Source: Rhizodiscina lignyota (lineage: Eukaryota; Ascomycota; Dothideomycetes; Aulographales; Rhizodiscinaceae). From it: 64,000 nt of DNA. Shown piece after piece: positions 21,204 to 30,583 of this stretch (positions are counted from its first letter, which is position 1; each line of letters begins with the position of its first letter). The notes under the pieces are model-generated. The model was not told the origin of the DNA and ran no database searches. It saw only the letters and a list, made by a program, of their open reading frames with translations. The stretch covers positions 1,860,001 through 1,924,000 of the forward strand of contig ML978127.1 of assembly GCA_010015805.1 (NCBI GenBank), read 5' to 3'. The translations under genes and the position numbers were made by a program.

Positions 21204-22361
21204 ATGCCTTCTAAGCTATCTTTCGACGCGCTACCAGATCTATCAGGAAAGGTTTTCGTGGTGACAGGCGGAAATGCTGGAATGTAAGCCCTACCGTTCA
21301 GCTACAAGCAACTGACCATGTTAGAAGTGACTAACACATCTGAAGTGGCAAGGCAACTGTCGTCGGCCTCGCAGCTCATGGCGCCCGCGTCTACATGGGA
21401 GCCCGAAGCGAACAGAAAGCCCTAACCGCCATCAACGAAATCAAAAACGAATTGCCCGAAGTCGACATACGATACCTTCACTTGGACCTGTCCAGCTTGA
21501 GTAGTGCTGGCGAGGCCGCGAATGCTATTTGCCAGTATGTTTAGGCCCCCTTTTAGTCAACAACACGTCCGCAATTGTCAATATGCGATCGGACAATGGT
21601 CATGGCTAAAGGTTGTTAGGCAAGAATCAGCGCTCCATGGCCTGGTCAACAATGCCGGTATCATGGGCGTCCCGTTCTCAAAGACAGCGGATGGTTACGA
21701 AATTCAATTCCAGGTGAGGTGTTCAAGCATCCCAGTTGATCCTGATACTGATTATGCCTAGACAAATTACCTATCACATTGGCTTTTAACGTACCGTCTG
21801 CTTCCCTTACTTCAGTCTACGGCAAGAACCTCGAAATCTGGTGACGTCCGTATTGTCAATTTAACTTCTGACGGTCACGAACGCTTTCAACAAAAAGAGG
21901 GAATCAATTTCAACGACATTGGCTTAGAGGGTGCATCAGCAATGGCACGATACGGGCAGTCGAAACTGGCAAATATTCTGCACGCAAAAGAGCTAAACAG
22001 GATGTACGGACCACGAGCAGAAGAAGGGGATACCGGCAGGATATGGGTTGCTGCTGTCCATCCAGGCCACATAGACACCGATCTCAATCGACAAGCAACT
22101 GGTACTGCACCAGAATGTGTGCTCAAGGTCATGACACCTATTATGCGGATTCTCGGGATCTTGAACGACCAGGAGAAAGGAGCTTGGTCATCGCTGTGGG
22201 CTATAGCTAGTGCGGAATTTACTGAAAAGGACTCCGGGGCTTATGTGGTACCCTACATGAAGATTGGCAAGCCAAGTGCCCTCGCAAGGGATGAGGAGCT
22301 CGCGAAGAAACTATGGGCATGGACGGTGGATGAACTTGAGAAGAAGAAACTGTTGGATTAA
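21204..22361 (+). CDS. Short-chain dehydrogenase/reductase
   Basis: Four exons (21204-21283, 21346-21534, 21620-21713, 21762-22361; introns 62, 85 and 48 bp), 320 aa. The Rossmann fold for NAD(P) is shown by TGGNAGIGKAT at 21-31, LVNNAGIMG, and the catalytic Tyr185-x3-Lys189 (RYGQSKLAN); a Ser sits in NLTSDGHE upstream of it. The layout matches the fungal retinol-dehydrogenase-like classical SDRs, which interconvert alcohols and ketones. No targeting signal is clear. It starts divergently from the Zn2Cys6 regulator and has a TATA box, so it is probably inducible. The substrate is unknown; membership of the P450-dioxygenase cluster is inferred from proximity. Confidence 0.92.
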
Positions 22362-22992
22362 TGTCGCAGCGGATTTGTTTTCTGTGGTTTATGGGCATCG
22401 TAAATTTTAAAAGTTCAATGTATTTAGATTTAAGCTCTGTCCATAATGCTCTATCAGATGGGATGATGTCCAACTTGGAGAGGAGATGGAGTCGCCGCTT
22501 TATGCCGTTTCCCTTCAAAATGTTCAAGAAAGCGGCTTCCAAGGTATCCTACAGGGTTGGCTTCCATTACAGATATAGCTGTTGAAGTATTGAAGAGATC
22601 AGCACTTAGGTAGTTTGCAGACATATATCCTGGAAACTGAAATATCTCGTTAGCGTTGCTTAAGGGGGTGCTAGCCGAACAAAACCTCTGAATTTACGTC
22701 CGCTCAGATCGGAAAGACTTTGGGATGTTTCCGATGCCGAGGCGTGAAATGATACGCTATAAATGAACTAGTGCGTAAAATCCCCCTTAACCTGCACTTC
22801 TTCCCTCACTACATATCGGACTTACATTTCCTAAACATCTTCAAATTTATGATCATGTTTGTGCCTGGTTCGTGTCCCTACCCCTCAGTCTCAGACATAG
22901 ACATAGACATGGCAAGGCCGACTGACTTTAGACGAGCTCTATAGTGTGGAATACGGGATGCAAAAAGAGAATGCCTTCGGACAGTGTCGTAT
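22362..22992. other. Convergent intergenic region SDR / NmrA-like
   Basis: About 630 bp between two stop codons. It holds both 3' UTRs and a short GACATA microsatellite at 22894-22910. No gene seen. Confidence 0.45.
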
Positions 22993-23913
22993 TTACAATT
23001 TCAACGCTTTTCTCAACGCCTGCTTCTCTTCCTTGCCTTCCAGGTATTTAGAGAAGGGGGTCAGTTCAATTCCGTACTGATCCAATGATCCATCTTCAAT
23101 TTCTAGACCTTCTTCATTGGCCAGAAGTTCAAACATTTGCAGCAGCACCTTGCCCGTCGCATCTTTAATTTCTTCTTCCGTACGATAGTGAACCTTCACG
23201 TCCACACCCGCAGTCTTACTAATAGTCCTTGCGACTTCCTCAATCGTCATATTTTCATGGCCAAGCTCAATCACCTTCCCCGAGAACTTCGCCGGATGCA
23301 GGAATGCCGCAACGGCAAACTTTGCAACGTCCTCAGGTGCAATATGTGGCATTCGAGTCTGTGGCTTGTATGCTGTGGCCAAGGTGTGACTCGGCATGTC
23401 TGGGTAACATCTGGGAAAGAATGGCGCTAGGTAGTTATTCGTCAGCCATGCTGGACGGAGAATTGTGACGTGAGGCAATCCCGACTCGAGGACTGCCTTT
23501 TCGCTTTCAAACTTGGAGCGATAGTAGGCTTCGAGGATGCCTAGCCTTTCAGCCCATTCCGGGTATCTACCAACGTGGAATGATGTTGCAAACACAATGG
23601 TGTTCACAGATTGTACTGTCCGAGCGGCTCGCACGATGTTGTTTGTCATGTTGAGCCAACCACCTTGAAGAGCCTTGGGATCAGGCGGAAGATTCCAAAA
23701 GACTCCTGAGCAGCCCTCCAACGCCGAGATGACTGCCGCTTCATCGTCGAAACGCCCCTCATACAGTTTCACCTCAATGTCGGCCAATGCCAATGCTGCG
23801 GGTGAGTTCCGATCTCGAACCATCGCGTTTACGCCATGACCATGCTGGCGGAGGAGACGTGCGACTGCGCCGCCTTGAGCTCCGGTAGCTAAATTGATGA
23901 GAAATGAGGGCAT
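22993..23913 (-). CDS. NmrA-like NAD(P)-binding protein
   Basis: Single exon, 306 aa, ATG at 23913. The N-terminus INLATGAQGGAVARLLRQHGH is a Rossmann glycine motif of the NmrA-like/atypical SDR family, in which the usual GATG is shifted to ATGAQGG. Further family marks are VFWNLPPDP, FATSFHVGRYPEW, YYRSKFESEKAVLESGLP and TILRPAWLTNNYLAPFFP. Family members are either redox sensors such as NmrA, which bind dinucleotides and modulate a GATA factor, or isoflavone-reductase-like enzymes. The Tyr-Tyr-x2-Lys (YYRSK) looks like a retained SDR catalytic pair, so a reductase role is possible. The gene ends the oxidative cluster and is convergent with the SDR. Function beyond NAD(P) binding is not decidable here. 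Confidence 0.88.
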   Translation of the reverse strand: MPSFLINLATGAQGGAVARLLRQHGHGVNAMVRDRNSPAALALADIEVKLYEGRFDDEAAVISALEGCSGVFWNLPPDPKALQGGWLNMTNNIVRAARTVQSVNTIVFATSFHVGRYPEWAERLGILEAYYRSKFESEKAVLESGLPHVTILRPAWLTNNYLAPFFPRCYPDMPSHTLATAYKPQTRMPHIAPEDVAKFAVAAFLHPAKFSGKVIELGHENMTIEEVARTISKTAGVDVKVHYRTEEEIKDATGKVLLQMFELLANEEGLEIEDGSLDQYGIELTPFSKYLEGKEEKQALRKALKL

Positions 23914-25559
23914 CTTGGGAATTTGGACTCTTGAGAAGTCTTCTGGGAGAAGTTTTGAACAACTGGAGAATTTAAAAACGTATCATTCCACGGATGCGTC
24001 GCTTAAATTAATTAATGAAGCGATGTACTGGCATGTAGTTGGACCCAATGCTCCTGAAGATCGACTCTTTGGGTAACTTTTAAGTCCGAACATTAGGCTT
24101 TCGAGCGAAAAGGGAAAACGGGTAGTGCTAGTTCTCGTAAACCCATTGGCCCTTAATGGTTAGTTGCGAGATTTGATACGACCGAGGCTGCTTAATGAGC
24201 CCCTTCATGCCATCTAATAGGCCACTTCACAGGGAAAGAATCCAATACAAGGTAAATACGTCAGTGCTCCAAGCGTTAAGCGGAAATCTACCCAACTCCG
24301 AAAATAGCATGGGATCACAGGACGGAATAAAGTATTAGATGCTGACGTAAAGCGGCAATCGACTTGACGCAAGTTCTGAGTTGCCGGAAAAGATATGGGG
24401 CAAGCGAAGCGAAGAATAACTTCACTAAATGCCATATAGATGCCCCTTCCATGGTTTCTTTTGATTACGAATATATTTGTAGTTGCATACCCCTTACTCG
24501 AAAGACAATTGCTTACTCCTTAATTTGTAATATGCATGTGCCGTGGCCGTGACAGAACTGCGCGACGCAATCGCATACGGCGTACCCTACCCATCCATAG
24601 CGGGGAATTCTTCTGCGACTACATTCCGGTGAAGAGATGCATAACGGGATTGTGGCCTCAGCTTAAGGGTAACAGTGCCACAGTGCAATCCGGCGTCCCA
24701 GAACGGTAGGCCGTGCGAGCGACCAAATGATATGCGAATATTCTGGCCCCAAGAGCTAGAGGCACAGATATCTCACCCTCTTTGCGACGGTGTCCACTTT
24801 CCAATCACCTACATCTTGCACGTATACCCTCGAAAGGACTACAGCGCCCCAAATCCCGAATCATTTTCAGCTCAGAATGTTCGATCGTCCATTGAAAGCC
24901 GTTCCAAATTAGCATTCGCCCATGTGACTCTACTACATGCACACATGCATGGCCTAAAAGTCATCGATCACGAAGCATGACTTCGAACAAGATGATGCGG
25001 GGGCTAAGGCAGAATTAATGTCGGAAGAAAATCGCTACCACTATTCGTAATCAATGGGAATGTAAACAGCGGTGAGGGACTGTATGAATCCAGAGCGATA
25101 TGGACGTAGAGACAGAAGTGGTCAAGATTTATCGAGCACATGGTCGCAGCGTTCACCTTTCCCAGCCATTCACACATCACCCCTGCTCAAGTACGAAGGC
25201 AGGGAAACGAACGATGTGCAAAAGTATGATTCAGCAGCGGACTGGACAGCACAGGAGAATTGAAGCCAGACATCGAAATCGACACTTATCTCACGACGTG
25301 AGTTTGTTTGCTGAAGTCGCAAACCTTGGCGTGCACGGTCCCCAGAACTTGCCTCTAAATTGGTCTCATACGTCAACGACTTTGAAATGCCCATCCTCTC
25401 CATCATCGCAATTTGCAGGCGCAGATCGAGCTGAAACCAAGATCTGATCTCATCTAGCTGGCCCTGCCGATCAGCTCCCAAGATGCGACCGTTTCCCCTA
25501 AGGCTAAGTAGCCCACCACACCCACTATCTTTTTTTCTCGCGAGTTGCGTAGCATTCTC
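23914..25559. other. Divergent intergenic region NmrA-like / photolyase
   Basis: About 1.65 kb, mostly of low coding appearance and locally AT-rich (about 23.9-24.5 kb). I see no exon or RNA gene. The last few hundred bases should hold the photolyase promoter; I did not find a convincing light-response element. Confidence 0.45.
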
Positions 25560-27239
25560 ATGATCGCGTTCCGAAGACTGTTTCTTCCATCTACTCCCAA
25601 TCGTCATATAATTGTCCGGTTTACATCGACAATGGCAAAAAGAGAGGAGCCCAGCCATCCTGAGCTAAAGCATCCAGACACCAAGCGCGCAAAGAAGATT
25701 GATGTGGACACGCCGTATGACAATTTGCTTCAGAAGCTCGAGGATCAGAAGAGCATCGACAAGGTTTCCAACGTCGCACATTGGTTCCGTAGCAAAGACC
25801 TTCGCATCCAGGACAATATCGCTTTACATCACGCGTCAACCCTTGCGCAAGAGAAGAAGAAACCACTTCTTTGCTTCTACCTCAACTGTCCGCCCGAGTT
25901 CGAATGGCACGGAACCAGCCCAGCCAGGACAGACTTCATTCTTGAGGCCCTTCGCCTGATGCAGGGGGGGCTCAAGAAATTGAATATCCCACTCGTAGTT
26001 CTTACTGCGGAAAAGCGAAGCGGAAAGATTCCTGCGGTGACCAAGTTTCTCAAGGAGAACGACGTCAGTCATGTCTTCGCTAATTACGAGTATGAGGTCG
26101 ATGAGCTTCGTCGTGATGAGGATCTTCTTGATGCTTCCAATGGCGAGTTCCAGGTGTCGCTACACCATGACCAGACGATCGTCGAGCCTGGATCAATGAT
26201 GACTGAGGGAGGAAAGCCTATGAAGGTGTTCACACCATATCATCGAGCCTGGCTGAGCGTTGTCAAGGATGATCCACCTCTACTTGACACTGTTCCAGAG
26301 CCGAAAGCCATTGATGCGTCTGCTTCTGAAGAGTTTAAATCTCTATTCGACTCCAAAGTCCCTTCTCCGCCAGAGAGCAAGACGTTTGCATCGAAGGAAG
26401 AACAGAACCGGATTAGAAAGCTCTGGCCTCCTGGACATGACGCCGGTATCAAGCGCCTTGACGATTTCATCGGCAAGAAGATCGAGAAATACGCTTCAAC
26501 TCGTTCGAATCCAGCCAAGGATAACACGTCGCGCATGTCTGCTTACTTTTCTTCCGGAATGGTGTCCGTCCGCGAAGCATTGTCAAAAATCAAATCGCAC
26601 AACGACAACAGCGCTGATTTCAGCAGCAACGGCTCCAGCCCTGGAGTTGCGTCTTGGGTTCGGGAGATAGTGTTCCGTGAGTTGTATCGCCAGACCACTC
26701 TCACCACACCGCATACGGCGATGAACTTGCCGCAGAATCTGAAGTTCGACTTCGTCAAATGGGAGGAAGATACAGAAGGATGGAAGAGATGGTACGAAGG
26801 GAAGACTGGGTATCCGTTTGTGGATGCGGGCATGCGGCAGCTCAACCATGAGGCGTACATGCACAATCGTCTCCGCATGAACGTTAGTAGCTTCCTATAC
26901 TGCAACCTGCTTATCGATTATCGCCGTGGGGAGCGCTACTTTGCTGAGCACCTCATCGACTGGGATCTTTCGAACAACACGCAAGGCTGGGAGCCGTCAT
27001 ACACGGTCTTCAATCCCGTAAGCCAGGGGGAGAAGAACGATCCGGACGGGGGATATATTAGGAAATGGGTACCAGAGCTGAAAGATGTAGAAGGTAAGGC
27101 GATTTTTGATCCATACCACAGGATGGATAAGAAGGCATTTGAGAAGTTAGGGTATCCGGCGCCATATGTTGACTGGGCAAGGACAAAGCAGAGGTGCATT
27201 GAGAGATTCAAGAACGATATGTCAGGCATTGAGCCATAG
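25560..27239 (+). CDS. PHR1: Class I CPD photolyase
   Basis: Single exon; 559 aa from ATG 25560 or 535 aa from ATG 25632. Photolyase uses FADH- and light to split cyclobutane pyrimidine dimers in DNA. The antenna-domain start VAHWFRSKDLRIQDN, the linker, and the FAD domain (TGYPFVDAGMRQL, MHNRLRMNVSSFL, LSNNTQGWEPSY, FNPVSQGEKNDPDGGYIRKW) are clear. Between the two start codons the protein is Arg-rich and lacks acidic residues (MIAFRRLFLPSTPNRHIIVR), like a mitochondrial presequence; after the second ATG a KHPDTKRAKK basic patch could act as a nuclear signal. The loop between the NNxxGW motif and FNP is about ten residues shorter than in E. coli and yeast photolyases. The enzyme class is firm; dual targeting is inference. 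Confidence 0.94.
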   Translation: MIAFRRLFLPSTPNRHIIVRFTSTMAKREEPSHPELKHPDTKRAKKIDVDTPYDNLLQKLEDQKSIDKVSNVAHWFRSKDLRIQDNIALHHASTLAQEKKKPLLCFYLNCPPEFEWHGTSPARTDFILEALRLMQGGLKKLNIPLVVLTAEKRSGKIPAVTKFLKENDVSHVFANYEYEVDELRRDEDLLDASNGEFQVSLHHDQTIVEPGSMMTEGGKPMKVFTPYHRAWLSVVKDDPPLLDTVPEPKAIDASASEEFKSLFDSKVPSPPESKTFASKEEQNRIRKLWPPGHDAGIKRLDDFIGKKIEKYASTRSNPAKDNTSRMSAYFSSGMVSVREALSKIKSHNDNSADFSSNGSSPGVASWVREIVFRELYRQTTLTTPHTAMNLPQNLKFDFVKWEEDTEGWKRWYEGKTGYPFVDAGMRQLNHEAYMHNRLRMNVSSFLYCNLLIDYRRGERYFAEHLIDWDLSNNTQGWEPSYTVFNPVSQGEKNDPDGGYIRKWVPELKDVEGKAIFDPYHRMDKKAFEKLGYPAPYVDWARTKQRCIERFKNDMSGIEP

Positions 27240-28272
27240 ATGGTGAAGAAGTGTCTGCCTGGGCACGGTCTCATATCGTTAATTGATAGGAGTCTTGTAA
27301 ACCACAGATATACCATCGAAACCTGCAGGTAGCTTTCGAAGACGGCGCCCTCCCTCCTGGGGCTTGGGACAAGCGCAATCTTAGTGATCCCCTTGAACAT
27401 GACGCGGCAATACGGAGGAAAGGAGGATCAATAAATTTACGAGTTGGCAGCCAAGATATGAAGCCGAGTGCGCTAGCTCTTCGGCTAGACAGAGGACGAA
27501 CGGGGCGAATTGTGGAGCTTCATTTCTTAAGATGAGTGGAGCGGAAGTAGCAGCGTCTGTTCCTAGCCTCTCCAGCTCCTTTCACGATAAAGGACATATT
27601 GTATCAATATCTACGTCTCTCCGAGCTGTGAGACCACGAATGCAAATAGCCCTATAAATGTGGGTTAGAGCGATCCGCAGACGCCAGGGTTCGGCTGCGG
27701 AGAAGACCCTCACGACCCTTGAGAGGTGCAGTATCGACTCGACCGGCATGCTTCTCGCCGAGAATATATTGTCTGATTGTCTTGGACCTAGAAATGTGCG
27801 TCGCTTCTGAAATCCGACCGCATCTGGCACATCTGATGTGTGCTGATGATGGTGAAAGCAGGTGATTCTTCGAGAGACCGCTCACGTTCATGATTGCATT
27901 GCACGTCCGAGACGAGACGACAAGCGCGGGAGTTGTGGGATGACGGCGCGTCACTTGCTGCCATCGTCCGCACCTGAACCACCCACGAATTTGTCACTTG
28001 CGCAAGCTGTGCTGGACCACCGAATATATCATCGGCTGCGCCGCCCGACGCCTGCCGGCAGCTCGCCAATTCTCTAGCATACGCGAATATTTCTTGTCTG
28101 GACGCAGTGGGGCCGACTCAAGATCGACGGCGTAAAGGAAAGCCACAGCACCAGCTCGAAAGCCACGCTTCCACTCCCCTTGAACTCCCGAGGACGAGTC
28201 CAGCTATAATACTCCTTCCTTATTGACCCACGACGACCTGCCATCTCCATCCTCACCAGTTTCAATGTCACC
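27240..28272. other. Intergenic region photolyase / RIC8
   Basis: About 1 kb with the photolyase 3' end and the RIC8 promoter. Nothing coding recognised. Confidence 0.45.
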
Positions 28273-30067
28273 ATGGCGTTGACAGCTCGCGCTCCATCGT
28301 TCACGGACTCCTCTACCAGCCCGAGTACGTTGCTCTATTTGTTCCGCATATGACGTTGCTTTAGGGGGCCAGTGCGTGCTAACTACGAAGCGAGCAGAGA
28401 AACGCGAGGAGGTAGAAGAGCTGCTGCAGAAGCTCCGCATCGACCTCGAGGAGACTAACCTTTTGCCTCTTCGTAAGTAGTTCTCACGCGACACTCCCTA
28501 TACACCGCAACCCCGTGACGTCCCTCGATGCTGCGCAAAGGTTGACACGCGACACACCAGAGCGGACGGCTTCCCTGGAACAATTAAAGGTCTTCAGCCG
28601 GGATGTGAAGGATGCAGATGCTTTATACACTCGAGAGGTTCGTGGAGGTTGAATCCTGAGACGAAGACAACTGAGGCTCACGTTGGCGACTCAGGCAATT
28701 GAGACCTTGGGAAAGCACAGCTTCGACAGCAATTCCCTGTCCACCTCACGCGAGGCCCTACGATGTCTCGCCAATATATTCCTCTTGAATCCTCCTACAC
28801 GGCAAATGTTTGTAGACTTGGGTTTTGGTCCCAAGGCTGCAGAACGTTTGAAGGTCGACAATCGCGATGACGAGTTCCTGGTCTCCCGCATACTCTTTCT
28901 CATGACCTACAACACGAACTTGAATTTCGAAAAACTCGTCAATGACAATCAATTAGCCGATAGTATCAATCAGGTATGCTAGAGGCCTGACTTTCGTGTG
29001 TGCGATGTCTGACAGCCCGCAACGTAGAATATCACGCGTCATTCTAAACGATACTCGAAGACCAGTCGAAAATCATCCACTCCTGATCCAATGAACGCCA
29101 TGGCACTGGCTGAAACGCTCAAGCTCATGTTCAACATCAATCACTTCTACCCTGATCTCGCCGGGACGTTCTTAAAATCCTTGACACCGCTCCTCAAGAT
29201 GCTACATCGGACCAAAATCACAAGTCCAGCTCTCCAGCCGCCTGTGAATTACATCATCAATGCTCTCACGAATCTCGACTTCGAAGACAAGCGTTGCGGA
29301 CCGCTCAGCATTAGCCCGCTGTTCCCAAAGTTTGATCAGACAGCCAACGCGGACCATCTCATACACATACTCGGTCGGGTGGTAGATGACTATAAAGATT
29401 CTGAGCTTGATGCATCAGCCTCTCCGGTACTGGCATTAGTACGGAAAGTCTACGAGATTGCGCCTGAGAATGTGCGGAAGTACATGGAATCGCTGCTCCT
29501 TCCCTCGGACGAGGAACGCAGCTTGGTTCTTGGAAAATCAGACACACTCGCTGCAAAGCTTCTCCGTCTCTCTACATCACCGATGCTCCCTAACCTCCGA
29601 ACATCGATCCAAGCGATGATGTTTGAGCTGTCTGGGAAGGATGCGAGCAAGTTCGTGAGGAATGTTGGCTACGGCTTTGCATCTGGCTTCTTAATGAGCA
29701 ACGGCATCTCAATACCAGCCAACGCCATGGAAGCATATAGCAACGGGGACAGCAGCAGCAGCACCAGGGCGAGCACGAGCACTGAGCACGCAAGTTCTGA
29801 CAGCAATTTCCCTATCAATCCAATCACTGGCCAGAGGCTTGATGCTGAGGCAGAAGTGAAGGATGATCGCCCACCAATGACAGACGAGGAGAAGGAAAGA
29901 GAAGCAGAACGTCTGTTTGTTCTATTTGAGAGGTTTGTGATCCTTCCAGCAAGACGTTGCTTTGATTTTGACGCATCTGTAGGTTGAAAGCGACCGGCAT
30001 CATGGATGTCGAGAACCCCGTACGCACAGCAGTGGAGTCTGGGCGCATCGAAGAATTGCCAGATTGA
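28273..30067 (+). CDS. RIC8: RIC8/synembryn, G-alpha chaperone and GEF
   Basis: Six exons (28273-28324, 28398-28472, 28561-28637, 28695-28973, 29028-29932, 29983-30067), 490 aa. RIC8 is a cytosolic armadillo-type protein that folds G-alpha subunits and acts as a non-receptor exchange factor. Conserved blocks appear once the introns are removed: QRTASLEQLKVFSRDVKDAD, SREALRCLANIFLL, TRQMFVDLGFGPKA, DNRDDEFLVSRILFLMTYNT, NPITGQRLDAEAE, and the C-terminal ERLKATGIMDVENPV with the end GRIEELPD. The last 50-bp intron (29933-29982) must be spliced to reach this end; otherwise translation stops early. Intron 1 ends in a GAGCAG tandem acceptor (28392-28397). The first two exons are the least certain because they are short and poorly conserved. 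Confidence 0.9.
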
Positions 30068-30583
30068 AAACTATGGTTTACCTCACACCTGTGAATTTTC
30101 TCCAATGATCTTTGGGAATTCATTGCATGGGTACGGCGCGGGGTCTGCATACACAGGGCGGATGAGGTAGGGTCACTGTACAATACCGGACCTCATCTTC
30201 AATGTTGGACGTGAAGGAGGACATGGCCATTTCGGTAACGACTTGATATCCCCTGTAAATAGACTGCATACTGGATGGATGATGAGGACGGTTCAAAAGC
30301 AATTGAATGATGTTCCACCACTTTTGAGACATTGTCTTGTGATGCGGTCATTCCGCAGACATGGACAGAGGGGCGTGACAGTTTAGGATACCTTGCTTCA
30401 AACTGGAAGCTTCCACCCCACCACAAACAAATGGCACAACGACAAACATGACGCCGCGCCCTGGCGAGGCTGCGGTGAGGCCTCGAGTTTATTTGACATC
30501 GACTTCAAACATTCACGGGCAGCTGCGCAAGCTCAACCGGTAGCTCAATGGCTGAGGACACGCCTCCGCAGCAGCGGAGTAAC
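30068..30583. other. Intergenic region RIC8 / IKS1
   Basis: About 515 bp. Holds the RIC8 3' UTR and IKS1 promoter. A tRNA box-A-like TAGCTCAATGG near 30541 has no box B and is dismissed. Confidence 0.45.

Noticed and set aside
22894-22910. GACATA repeat as a possible regulatory array
   Set aside because: Under three units of a simple repeat in a convergent 3' region; ordinary microsatellite.
30535-30560. tRNA box-A-like TAGCTCAATGG
   Set aside because: No box B and no acceptor or anticodon stem can be drawn; it lies in the IKS1 leader.
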